Of a stretch of DNA of 64,000 nucleotides, positions 43,089 through 52,321 are shown piece after piece. The translations under genes and the position numbers were made by a program. The DNA comes from Edaphochlamys debaryana (Eukaryota > Chlorophyta > Chlorophyceae > Chlamydomonadales): NCBI GenBank assembly GCA_016858145.1, contig JAEHOE010000015.1, forward strand, positions 1 to 64,000, given 5' to 3'. The notes under the pieces were generated by a model that did not search any database, was not told where the DNA came from, and saw only the letters and a list, made by a program, of their open reading frames with translations. Within the stretch, counting starts at the first letter, position 1. The number at the start of each line of letters is the position of its first letter.

Positions 43089-43628
43089 AGTGTTGCTATC
43101 TTAGTGCGGAAGTGCGGGGGAGTGAGGCCATCCCGCACTTTTGGTGACGGAACGAGCCCTCGAGTGCGGAAGCGCCCGCACTCTTGTAGCAAACTTTGGT
43201 TACAAGTGCGGCCCGCGCCGGCACTTCTTGGCCCTTCTGGCGGCTCAAGTGCGGGGGGACCCCAACCCCTGGGGGGCCCACCGAACGGGCGCGGCCAGCC
43301 GGGCAGGCATTCCCTGCCCACCCCAGCCGTCCACCCCACATCTCACACACTTGCAGCATGCACTGCGGGGTTGCGCTATATTTCAGACCCCCAGTTGCCA
43401 ACCCCCGCTTGTAACAGGCCTTCTGAACGCCGCGCCCTCGGCAGCGCCTTCCGCCGCATACCACCTCACCATCCCGCATTTTCTGGCGGCAAGGGCTAGC
43501 CAAGTGCGGGCGCACGTTTGGGGCCGCCAAGGGCCACGAAGTGCGGTCCGCTTTCGCACTTTTGGGCTTGGACCCGGGGTCCGGGTGCGGGACCTCCCGC
43601 ACTTCGCCCCAGGGAAGATAGCAACACT
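43089..43628. mobile_element. MITE with 14-bp terminal inverted repeats and 10-bp target duplication
   Basis: The left end AGTGTTGCTATCTT (43089-43102) and the right end AAGATAGCAACACT (43615-43628) are perfect inverse complements. They are flanked on both sides by the direct repeat GGCTGCCAGC (43079-43088 and 43629-43638), a 10-bp target-site duplication. The 540-bp interior has no transposase. It is packed with AGTGCGG and CCGCACT motifs in both orientations, which could be transposase binding sites or hairpin stems. TSD length fits Mutator-like elements, but the superfamily is not proven. Confidence 0.75.
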
Positions 43629-44372
43629 GGCTGCCAGCATGCTGGCTGGCTAGCATGCTGAGAGCCCATGCAGCCTAGGCGTGGTGCACATGAGCCCCAC
43701 CTGCAGCCCCCATCCTGCTGACGCCAAAACCACCGGTAAGCAAGCAAGCACACACAATGCCACGCGAATAGAGGCCGCCTTGTGCATTCTGGATGAGTAT
43801 AGCCTTTGTACAGGGGCGGCGGGCTGCCAGCATGCTGGCTGGCTAGCATGCTGGGAGCCCGCCGCGGGGGTGTCCCACGAGCCCCGCCTGCATCCTCGAC
43901 ACTGATGGGTCTTGCGCCAAGGTTGGCGCCCAGCGGTCAAGAACAAGGGGCCACGACCTAGCGACCAACCAGCGGGCTGTGTTGACAGAGCCCACCGCTC
44001 GCCGCGCGCGCACTCCCCCGCTCTCCCGCTCTCCCCGCTTTCCCGACCATGCTGTCCAACCAAAACCTACCCTTAACAACCATGACTTAATCTATCGATA
44101 CCCTCAATATGCTACCCTCTTTATGTGACACTCCGCGCTGGCTTAGCTAGCTGCTGGCTGCGGGGGTGAGAGTAGTGAGGGCGTAAGCCAAAATCCACGC
44201 GGTCATATCACTCGCCCTGTGCTGTACGACACTGTACGACAGCAGGTTACAAGAGTACCAAGAGGCGGGCTCGTATGCGGGGTTGGCGGCCGGCGTGCGC
44301 AAGTGTGGGCTGCTAGCATGCTGGGAGCCTGGGGAGAGCGTTTTTACTGCTAGCATGCTAGCAGCCCAGCCA
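43629..44372. repeat. recurring AGCATGCT palindrome cluster
   Basis: A block reading GCTGCCAGCATGCTGG then CTGGCTAGCATGCTG occurs at 43631-43662 and again at about 43830-43855. Related single copies (TGCTAGCATGCTGGGAG and CTGCTAGCATGCTAGCAG) occur at about 44311 and 44348. The two flanking pairs may be ends of other short inverted-repeat elements. No gene is seen between them. Confidence 0.5.
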
Positions 44373-44399
44373 CACTTGTAGTACGGTACCTGCCTCTAA

Positions 44400-44860
44400 T
44401 GTATGGCTCGCTCCTGATGACCGATCGATACGTGAGACCATGCCGCCGCCAACTCCTTATGGCCGCTTGCCGCATGCCGAAACCCAACCACCTCTGCCTC
44501 CGCCCAAGGCAGGAAGGCTGTACTTGCAGCACCACATCTCCACGCCCAGGCCTCGCCGGCCATGACAGTACTTCGTGCCCCGGCAGCAGCAGGTCAGCTT
44601 GCTTATTTCCGCTGGGCATCGTCATGTGTTCAACAAGTCACAGTGCGTCTTCAGCATGCAAGGCCAGCTCCATCCGCCTCCTGCAATCCTTCTTTGCCAT
44701 ACCCCTGGGCCTCCGGTCGAAACAATCGATCATCTTGCTTACGCTGCCCGCATTCCGGCAGCCCCCTTCTTCAGGCCTAGTGCCAGCCAGTCCCAGGTCC
44801 CAGTCCCCAAGTAAGGCCATCAAGTGAGAGAGCCTCCCAACTGCTCGTCTCCTTGCCAAC
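44400..44860 (-). pseudogene. decayed coding relic, possibly retroelement gag/ORF1
   Basis: The minus strand reads protein-like text in shifting frames (DCFDRRPRGMAKKDCRRR, MTMPSGNKQADLLLPG, RRQRWLGFGMRQAAIRSW). A similar but diverged nucleotide segment lies at about 61320-61600: both share GCCTC-rich blocks, CTTCTTxGC and CCCTGG ends, and CTCCTTGCCAAC-like ends. This suggests a dispersed family. The identity of the parent element is not clear. Confidence 0.3.
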
Positions 44861-45075
44861 GTACTTTCCCCCTTGTATCCGCCTGCTGCGGACCCGCAAA
44901 AACAGGACGGCGGTAGTCACGCACCCCGCCCGGCCATCTGATTGCTGGCACCGTGGGGGCCGTCAGCACCTCTTGTCCTACCAATAAGAACAACTCAAGC
45001 ATGATACCGTGCAGCCCTCACAGTGCCTGCACCTCAACCCTCGCTTCTGCGCCTGTAAATCATAGCGTCCGTCTG

Positions 45076-45129
45076 CTCGCTCAACCCCTCCCCTTCTGGA
45101 GGCGGTTCCTGCTGTAACCATCGCATCCT
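45076..45129 (+). repeat. left arm of a perfect 54-bp inverted repeat
   Basis: The arm starts CTCGCTCAACCCC and ends ACCATCGCATCCT. Its exact reverse complement lies at 45830-45883, leaving a 700-bp spacer. It could be the terminal repeats of a small element, or two opposite copies of one repeat. No target duplication was recognised. Confidence 0.75.
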
Positions 45130-45829
45130 GGACAGCACTACCCGTCTCGTCACCCGTACACTACGGTAGTCCTGATAGCATGCGTCACCCGTACGTACAC
45201 TAGTCCTGATAACGTGCGTCTCCCGCACAATAGTCCTGATAACGTGCGTGCTTGCTTCGTGCGTGTCTCCAAGCCCCCGCAGGCAATGACCCGCGCCTCC
45301 GCCGCTCACTGTCTCGCTCTTGACCTCCACACCCGCACAGCTGGTGCGGACAAAGACTGATATGCTTTCGATCTACGTCAAACCGCAGGGCAAAAAGCCC
45401 CCCCCTCCCCATCGATGTCGATCGTCTGAAGGACAGGGACAACAGGCTTAAGTCCCTCCTCGCCACCAATCATGCGTCATGCTTACACCCAGCAGCCAAA
45501 CCTGCTGGTCGCATTGCAATTTCCCCTGTCTGTCACCCCCGATAATCATCTCTTTATTTGGACGTGCTGCCCTCAACGGTAGTACCAACGGGCCGATCCC
45601 ACGGGGGTCTGCACCGGCGGAAGCCGGGCAGATAGTGCGTGCTTGCACCCACCACCGGAGACCCTGCCAATGATCCTTCAGCAATAGTGGGTTTGCCATG
45701 CCAGTTCCATGCATGTGCTCTGAGTTGTGATGTGCCGTGAATGCTCGATTGTGGTTAGACATTTGCAAAAGAATGACTTGATTGCCGAGACGTTGTCCAC
45801 CCCCGCCACCCCTCCATCCAGCATATGCT

Positions 45830-45883
45830 AGGATGCGATGGTTACAGCAGGAACCGCCTCCAGAAGGGGAGGGGTTGAGCGAG
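45830..45883 (-). repeat. right arm of a perfect 54-bp inverted repeat
   Basis: Exact reverse complement of 45076-45129, with no mismatches over 54 bases. It lies just beyond the 3' end of the LINE coding region, so it may be part of the LINE 3' tail. Confidence 0.75.
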
Positions 45884-46068
45884 AGCACCACCTACTGGGT
45901 GTGCCACCTGCACACCGACACCCACGCAACGTGACTGACTTTCGGTCGTCACACCACGTTGCTGGGGCCGGGCCCGTAGAGCCCCCCTCAGTACTATTCC
46001 ACTAATTCCGCTGTGCCTTTAATCATCGTCAATCAGGCCAGGACGCCTGGGGGCTCCTGCACAGTCAA

Positions 46069-46998
46069 TCAGCCACCTGAGACTCGCAGGAAAGGGTGGT
46101 CCGCCGGTATTGTCTCCCAGCCACTTGGTGGCCTGAGCGCAGCAAAAGAGTGAAGCGCTCCCCAAAACTCAGCTGACACCAACACACGTCCACGGTTCAG
46201 CACCCCGAGGCGATTCCCATTCTCCCTTGTCGCGTATAGATATCGGCGTCCCTTCTCCATGGCTGTCGTGGCTGCAAGACACACCACATCCCACACTCTC
46301 TGGTCAACTCCCTCCGTTGGTCGAGCCAGCCAAAGATTGAACCGGCGAAGTGGCCAGGTCCATGGCATGCCCTGCTCGCCCCCTAGACACGCGCACATCT
46401 CATCAATCAGGCCCTCAGCCAAGTAGCATTTCCAAAAGTGGTGCAATCTGTCCCCTCCGTGCATCGCAATCTCACATGGGCACGTGGCCGTTCCTTCATG
46501 TGCCGAAAAGCCAGTAAAGCCGTTGAGCGCCAAGCGCCAGAAAGCTTCCTTCCACACGTTCTCCCAGCGCAGGGCCCACAGCCTGCGCAAGGTGGCTTGT
46601 AGGTCCAACAGGTCTGACTCGTCCCCTACCCCACCACTCAGCGCCTCTGCCACAAAATTCAAATGCTTGCCTTTCACATACTCGAAAGCGGGCTCCATCT
46701 GCAGGGCCGTGGCAAGGCTCACCGACAACCTAGCCGCTGGCACAAGCGTCTGTCCGGCACGCCAACCTATGCATCCCAAGAGTTCTTTCCATGCCTCCTC
46801 CTCTGGGCAGGCCAAGTCCGGGTTCTCTTCCACCTCCGTTGCTGCTTGCACCCACGGTACGGGAATATGGCCCAGCAAGCTATCGATCCTCTCTAGGAGC
46901 GCAGGGCCATTGCGTAGCGCTGCGGGTAGAGACTCATACCCCCCTCGTCCCCACAGACCAACTACGATGTTCTCTTTCACCTTGAGCACTCGCTCCTA
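46069..46998 (-). CDS. LINE ORF2 C-terminal part, displaced by a frameshift
   Basis: The frame opens right where the ORF2 frame hits TGA (46977-46979). A TAG closes it upstream near 46999, so the shift must lie in about 20 bases. It reads VLKVKENIVVGLWGRGG and continues for about 300 residues. A CPCEIAMHGGDRLHHFWKC segment matches the CCHC-like zinc-finger region found after the reverse transcriptase in many plant and algal L1 elements. It is a natural continuation of ORF2 rather than a separate gene. Sequencing error, decay or programmed shifting are all possible. Confidence 0.75.
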
Positions 46999-49900
46999 GC
47001 CATCGGTGGCAGCCTGCCCCCCTGGGCTCCACTGAGCCCCGCCCTTGCTCCCGCCCCTGCCCTATAGGCTCTTACTAGTTGGCCAACAGTCCTCAATTCA
47101 TTGATACCCATCAGGTCCGCATACATGCTTTCCAGCCCCCCACGGCCTGCTGCTGCGGGTCTGAGGGCCGGATTTCCCCATACTGGCGCGCTGTGTACCC
47201 ACGGCCCCACCGCGGGGCTCTTGATCAACTCAACCCGGGGGAGATGGAGGAGTGCCCCCGTTATCATGTTCAGCGTCGGGCAGGGGCTGTTTGCCGTGGT
47301 CCCCAGCACCTTTGTGGCGGCGTTGGGGCCTGCCCGCTGGGCTGTGAAGAGGCAGAGGGGTGTACGGCCGGGTGCGTTCGTCGGAGGAGCTCCATTGCGA
47401 CCGTCGAGGCCAGGCGGCGGCGCGGGCGGCAGGCCAGGCGGCGGCGCGGGCGGTGGGCCAGGCGGCGGCGCGGGCGGCAGGCCAGGCGGCGGCGCGGGCG
47501 GCAGGCCAGGCGGCGGCGCGGGCGGCAGGCCAGGCGGCGGCGCGGGCAGCAGGCCAGGCGGCGGCGCGGGCGGCAGGCCAGGCGGCGGCGCGGGCGGCAG
47601 GCCAGGCGGCGGCGCGGGCGGCAGGCCAGGCGGCGGCGCGGGCAGCAGGCCAGGCGGCGGCGCGGGCGGCAGGCCAGGCGGCGGCGCGGGCGGCAGGCCA
47701 GGCGGCAGCGTGGGCGGTGGGTCTGGTGGTGGGTCCAGCGCCGGTGCGGGCGGCGGGCCGTGCGGCGGCGCGGGCGGTGGGCCGGGCAGCGGCGCGGGCA
47801 GCGGCGCAGGCGGTGGGATCAGGCCGACGGGGAGCAGCTCCGACTTGCTGGCGTTCAGGCGTTGTCCACTTGCTTGCGCAAAGGTCTCCATGGCTGCAGC
47901 GAAAGCGGCGGCTGTGTTGGGTCGCAAGAATTGCGTGTAGTCGTCTGCGTACTGGGAAGCTCGGAGGACAAGCTGGCGGCCGTTGGGTGAGAGAGCAATC
48001 TGGAATCCCTGTTTAGCAAGCCACGACAGTAGCGCTTGAGCGGCCGCCAGGTAGAGCAGCGGCGCTAATGGGCAGCCTTGCCGTACCCCTGCTGTTATCT
48101 CCAGGTGACCTGATACGTCGCCGTTGACTAGGGCCGCGGATCTTGTGCCCTGGTGCAGAAGCCGCACCCACGCCAGGAAGCCATTGCCAACCCCCAGCGC
48201 TTCCAGGCACTCAAACAGGAAGCCCCGGTCCAGCGTGTCGTACGCCTTGTGGAAATCTAGGAAGGCCATGAGCCCCTCCTCACCTGCCACTCTTAGCAGC
48301 TCTGGTGTCAGCTGCATGAGCATGATGTTATCAGCAATCCGTCGACCTGACAGAAAGGCGGTCTGCTCGGGGCTGATAATGGCGGCGAAGGCTGGTTGCA
48401 GGCGGGCTGCCAGGACGCGGGCCAAAGTTCGGTAGTCCGTGTCCAGCAGCGTGATGGGCCTATAGTTGGCGGGCTGGGTTGGGTCGCCTGACTTGAAGAA
48501 GCACGAAATCACACCGTCAAGAAAGCCACGAGGCGCTGTACCAGCCGCCATTGCCGCTGAGAACACGGCTGCTAGGATGCTCGAGAACTGCCCGCTATAT
48601 GCCTTGTACAGCTCCATGGGGATGCCGTCCGCGCCGGGGGCTTTGCCTTGCGGGGCGGCGGAGATGGCCGCTGCCACCTCCGTCGCAGTCACCGTCGGCT
48701 CCCCCATCTTGGTGACTGACTCCTCAGGGCAGTTGAGCGCTGCCTCCCGAAGCGCCTGGAGCACCTGTGCACGGGCGGTATGGTCAACTGGGCTGGGTGT
48801 GCTGACTCGCTGCCAGAAGCGGGCTACGCTGTGTGCCATCTCGCGGGGGGTGGAGGTGAGGGTCCCGTCAGCTCGACGGAGTGCGCAGATTCGGCAGCAG
48901 GCGGCTGGTGGTCGCAGAAGGCGGGAGAGGAGGGGTGAAGGTCGTTCGCCTTCATGGATCCAGGTGTGGCGAGTCTTCCGAGCTGCCCGTGCTGAGGCCC
49001 GGCATGCCGCCCTGGCCGCTGCGCTCCTTGCCGCAACCGCCTGCGCAGCTGCGGCTTCGTCGCCTGCCTCCACTGCCGCCATGGCGGCTTCGGCTGACTG
49101 TGCGGCTGTCTGTTCTGCTGCTGTAGCGCTGACGGAGCGCTGCTGTGCTATCTGGTTGAGCGCCCGCAGTTCCCTATTAATGCCTGCCTTCACCGCTGGC
49201 CACCAGGAGAGCACCTGTCGGCTGTCCGTTGGCATCGAGGCATGCTGGGAGTCAATCCATTCGCAGAAGCTCTCGCGCAAGTCGGTGAAGTCAAGGAAAT
49301 GCATCCTGACCCTCGGCAACCCTTTGCCCGGGGGCTGGGCGGCGGGGGATGGTGAGAGGCGTAGCAGCACAAGTCGGTGGTCAGCGGGTCTGCCGCACTC
49401 AATGCGGCACGATGCCACGTTCGCCGCCAGGTCGGAGGAGACGTGAAAGCGGTCCAGGCGGGAGGCTCCAGACGGATAGAAGAAGGTGAAGCTGCGGACG
49501 GTTGGGTGGAGGCTGCGGAAAGCGTCCGTAAGCCCTGGGCAGGCGGCGCTGAAGACCCCCGCCGTTGCTGTGTCCTCTCGCCGGCTGTTAGGGCCAGAGC
49601 TGCAGTCGAGTGCTGGGTCCATCACGAAATTGAAGTCCCCGGCCCACACATGCGTCTCCGCGTTGGCGGCTATTGGTGCTAGCTGCTGTTGGATGAAGAG
49701 CCGCTGCTGTGTTGGTTGTCCTGACGGCAGATACGTGCTGAGCAGTGTGAAGGAGTGGCCACCCCACTGCACTGGGGCCTGCACCGCGCGCCCATCCTCA
49801 GTCGCTGAGTGTGCGCCCGCGACCTGGAGGGCGCAAGACGTGACCAGCGCCGAGCGCACCAGGATGGCTGTTCCCCCCGCTGCGCCGCCATTGTCCCCCA

Positions 49901-50192
49901 GCTGCGCTGGCCCCCAGAAGGCCAGCCAGCCACTCAGCCGCAGAGTGTTGCTTAATGCTTGTATTTGAGTTTCCACACCCGAGATCAGAGCCGCTGTGAC
50001 TCTGGTCTCTTGGAGGCAGACCACGTCTAGCCGTTGCTGTGCCCAGAGCCTGAGGTACGCCGACAGGCGCGGTTGGTCCAGGGACTCAGTGCCTGAGGTA
50101 AGCCCGCGTACGTTAAGCGAGCCCACCCGAAGCGGATCACTGGGCTTGGTGGCTGGCCGGCGCCGAGCTGTGCGCGCCTGCCACCACGGCAT
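46977..50192 (-). CDS. LINE ORF2: APE endonuclease and reverse transcriptase
   Basis: A frame of 1071 residues starts at a true ATG at 50192. Endonuclease motifs are visible: LRVGSLNVRGL near residue 21, VVCLQETRV near 57, WAGDFNFVMD near 194, and RLDRFHVS then ADHRLVLL near 245-275. Reverse transcriptase motifs are PGADGIPMELYK, NYRPITLLDTDYR, LMAFLDFHKAYDTLDR, AGVRQGCPLAPLLY and QYADDYTQFL (YADD at 47951-47940). After the thumb-like LNASKSELLPVG, a proline-rich minisatellite replaces the expected sequence for about 130 residues. Text such as APVWGNPALRP then resumes as in L1 C-termini. It nicks target DNA and primes reverse transcription there. Catalytic residues appear intact. Confidence 0.93.
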   Translation of the reverse strand: MPWWQARTARRRPATKPSDPLRVGSLNVRGLTSGTESLDQPRLSAYLRLWAQQRLDVVCLQETRVTAALISGVETQIQALSNTLRLSGWLAFWGPAQLGDNGGAAGGTAILVRSALVTSCALQVAGAHSATEDGRAVQAPVQWGGHSFTLLSTYLPSGQPTQQRLFIQQQLAPIAANAETHVWAGDFNFVMDPALDCSSGPNSRREDTATAGVFSAACPGLTDAFRSLHPTVRSFTFFYPSGASRLDRFHVSSDLAANVASCRIECGRPADHRLVLLRLSPSPAAQPPGKGLPRVRMHFLDFTDLRESFCEWIDSQHASMPTDSRQVLSWWPAVKAGINRELRALNQIAQQRSVSATAAEQTAAQSAEAAMAAVEAGDEAAAAQAVAARSAAARAACRASARAARKTRHTWIHEGERPSPLLSRLLRPPAACCRICALRRADGTLTSTPREMAHSVARFWQRVSTPSPVDHTARAQVLQALREAALNCPEESVTKMGEPTVTATEVAAAISAAPQGKAPGADGIPMELYKAYSGQFSSILAAVFSAAMAAGTAPRGFLDGVISCFFKSGDPTQPANYRPITLLDTDYRTLARVLAARLQPAFAAIISPEQTAFLSGRRIADNIMLMQLTPELLRVAGEEGLMAFLDFHKAYDTLDRGFLFECLEALGVGNGFLAWVRLLHQGTRSAALVNGDVSGHLEITAGVRQGCPLAPLLYLAAAQALLSWLAKQGFQIALSPNGRQLVLRASQYADDYTQFLRPNTAAAFAAAMETFAQASGQRLNASKSELLPVGLIPPPAPLPAPLPGPPPAPPHGPPPAPALDPPPDPPPTLPPGLPPAPPPGLPPAPPPGLLPAPPPGLPPAPPPGLPPAPPPGLPPAPPPGLLPAPPPGLPPAPPPGLPPAPPPGLPPAPPPGPPPAPPPGLPPAPPPGLDGRNGAPPTNAPGRTPLCLFTAQRAGPNAATKVLGTTANSPCPTLNMITGALLHLPRVELIKSPAVGPWVHSAPVWGNPALRPAAAGRGGLESMYADLMGINELRTVGQLVRAYRAGAGARAGLSGAQGGRLPPMARSECSR
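47408..47719. repeat. 24-bp minisatellite inside LINE ORF2, 13 copies
   Basis: Thirteen nearly perfect 24-bp units encode the octapeptide PPAPPPGL in the ORF2 frame, followed by more degenerate units to about 47830. Unit length is a multiple of three, so the ORF stays open. The repeat also keeps the opposite strand open in three frames. Confidence 0.9.
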
Positions 50193-50195
50193 CCG

Positions 50196-51750
50196 TTACG
50201 GGTCGTGTCTATATTTACCGCCGCCGCCGCCGTCGCTGCCGCCGCCGTCGCTGCCGCCCGCCAGGCCCTCTCCTCCAGCCTCCGAAACGTGCTCCATGCC
50301 CGACGCCCCTCTCCCGCGGATCTCCCCCTCCTCCTCCGACCCCTCCTCCATCACGAGAGCCGCCACCGCTTCGGCAGACGAGACGAGGGCGTAGTGCAGC
50401 TTGTCAGGACACACCATGGGCTGAGGTAAGGTACTGCCGAGTCGCCGGGACCCCCCCCTCACCTTCAGCCCCGCGGCTCGCGCAGTGCGTGCCGCAGGAC
50501 TGTCGCCGCCCGGCGGGGCGGCGTTTCAGGGGGAGATCACCCACCGATGCTGTGATCCCAGCAAGGATAAGAAATTTCTTATCCAGGATACGCTGGGAGC
50601 AAAGGTGAATGCTCGAGATGTCCGGGAACCCTTTGCGAGAGCCCCGATATGTGGGCTGCAGGGTGACGGCTGGCTCACGCTAGTCGTGGAGCACTGGTAC
50701 GGCGCGGCCGTACGTCTGATTATGGCAGAGGTACCGATCAGCAGCCGTGGGGATGGAGGTGTCCCCTAGCAGGCGATGGTGTGGCACGTACCATACCCTG
50801 TGCTGACAGCTGTCAGGACACACCATGGGCTGAGGTAAGGTACTGCCGAGTCGCCGGACCCCCCCCCTCACCTTCAGCCCCGCGGCTCGCGCAGTGCGTG
50901 CCGCAGGACTGTCGCCGCCCGGCGGGGCGGCGTTTCAGGGGGAGATCACCCACCGATGCTGTGATCCCAGCAAGGATAAGAAATTTCTTATCCAGGATAC
51001 GCTGGGAGCAAAGGTGAATGCTCGAGATGTCCGGGAACCCTTTGCAAGAGCCCCGATGTGTGGGCTGCAGGGAGACGGCTGGCTCACGCTAGTCGTGGAG
51101 CACTGGTACGGCGCGGCCGTACGTCTGATTATGGCAGAGGTACCGATCAGCAGCCGTGGGGATGGAGGTGTCCCCTAGCAGGCGATGGTGTGGCACGTAC
51201 CATACCGTGTGCTGACAAGCTCCATGCTGAGCTCCGCCGGTAGTCCGCTGACGTCCACCCAGACGGGCTGCGGTTTGAGCGGCCTGTTGCTCACTCTTAC
51301 CAGCCATGCGGATTCTTTGAAGCCCGGGACCGCGGGCACCCGCAGGTAACTTCGCTCATCGAGCCTCTCCTTCAGTTTCTCCACCCGATCGCTGCTCATC
51401 ATGTAGTCGAGGGTTACACGTACCCTTGGCAGCCTTCCGTTGGGGCCGCCAAAGCCCGCGCCGTCCAGTTTCACTCCGCGGACCATGCCAAAGGTCTCCA
51501 GGTCTGGTGCCTCGCCGTTCTCCGGCATTATCTCTTTCATCGCTAGCTGAACCGCGACGTGCATGTGCTTGGAAATGTCTGATGTGAGCGTGTATTTGGA
51601 GTACCCGGTGATGATGGCTGTGGCCGAGACTGCGTGGAGCCCTTTGGTGCGCGCTGTGGGCAGCGCGCCCTTGATTTTAGGATCAAGGGCGACTCTGACC
51701 GCAGGTGGGCGGTCGCGCCGGCCGCCACCGGTCACACCGGTAGCGGCCAT
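50196..51750 (-). CDS. LINE ORF1, split by an insertion
   Basis: The ATG at 51750 (MAATGVTGGGRRDRPP) starts a frame that runs to codon GAG at 51222-51220 (SGLPAELSME). The frame then enters an 817-bp insertion and stops. It resumes at CTG (50399) as LHYALVSSAEAVAALV and ends in a Gly/Ser-rich tail (GGSDGGGSDGGGGGKYRHDP) with TAA at 50198-50196. Joining the two parts over the shared AGCT gives an uninterrupted frame of about 245 residues. LINE ORF1 products are RNA-binding chaperones; here the beta-rich text (RVRVTLDYMMSSDRVEK) is not assigned to a known fold. Confidence 0.75.
50400..51216. mobile_element. tandem pair of about 409-bp inverted-terminus elements, introner-like
   Basis: Two copies (50402-50810 and 50811-51217) differ at about six positions, near 98.5% identity. 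On the minus strand each begins GTCAGCACA and ends TGTCCTGAC. AGCT sits at the left flank, between the copies, and at the right flank. The outer ends read AGCTTGTCAG and CTGACAAGCT, perfect inverse complements. Ends also read GT...AG on the minus strand (GTCAGC to GACAAG), so removal by splicing would keep ORF1 in frame. Each copy holds a perfect 20-bp palindrome and a 94-residue plus-strand frame of unknown meaning. Confidence 0.7.
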
Positions 51751-52321
51751 TTGCTAGATACAGCGGCTCAAGAGGGTAGGGGGACCGTCTATGTCTATGT
51801 CTAGGAAGGAGAGGGCGTAGGGTGCTAGAGACCTCCGCCACTCTCCACACCGTAAGTGCAAGCTTTGCCCATGGCTGGCTTTCCTTGTTGAAGATGTCTT
51901 TAGCCTGCCCCTCCTAGTGGATGGCTGCCACAACTTCTGCATGCCGACAGAAGATGCACAAGTTATTAGGCAACATCCAAGAAACCGCGCATCAACGTGG
52001 ACGCTGCAGTAGCGTTCCTGACGAAGGGACACGAAGGGACATCACAACGCCGTGCGCATAGCTGCCCCAGCAAACCCACCAGGTCCCATAATGATGAACA
52101 CACACGCAACTATTGCCTCCAGCCAGTCCCGTACGTCATGCTGTATGCTGCCTCCCCACCTCCGTCCAGCCATTCCACAGTGATTATTGCGAAGGATGCC
52201 TCGATGGGCACAGCAGGGTCCCCATCACTGACTGAAGGGACGGATGCCCAAGAGAGCAAGGCGTGCAGGCAACACGGGTTGACCTCGTCAACCTCTCCAG
52301 CGTTACGTTGCGCTTATCCGA
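51751..52321. other. spacer between LINE and MYB gene
   Basis: No gene is seen. It should contain the LINE 5' UTR/promoter and the MYB gene 3' UTR. The junction between element and host DNA was not located. Confidence 0.4.

Larger units (their letters stand above)
44861..46000. other. non-coding interval with a perfect inverted repeat
   Basis: No gene is supported. Short direct repeats of AGTCCTGATAACGTGCGT lie at about 45160-45250. The inverted repeat arms are listed separately. The LINE 3' UTR probably occupies the right end. Confidence 0.4.
46000..51750 (-). mobile_element. L1-type LINE retrotransposon, ORF1-interrupted copy
   Basis: ORF1 (51750 to 50196), ORF2 (from 50192) and a C-terminal zinc-finger-like block (to 46069) lie in order on the minus strand. 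ORF1's TAA is three bases before ORF2's ATG. ORF2 has an APE-type endonuclease and a YADD reverse transcriptase, as in L1-clade elements of algae and plants. This copy is probably inactive unless corrected at the RNA level: ORF1 is interrupted and ORF2 is frameshifted near its end. Exact 5' and 3' limits and any poly(A) or short-repeat tail were not found. Confidence 0.85.

Noticed and set aside
47079..48016. Three long plus-strand frames (218-303 codons) opposite the LINE
   Set aside because: They exist because the 24-bp minisatellite lacks stops in any frame; the minus strand carries the clear reverse transcriptase.
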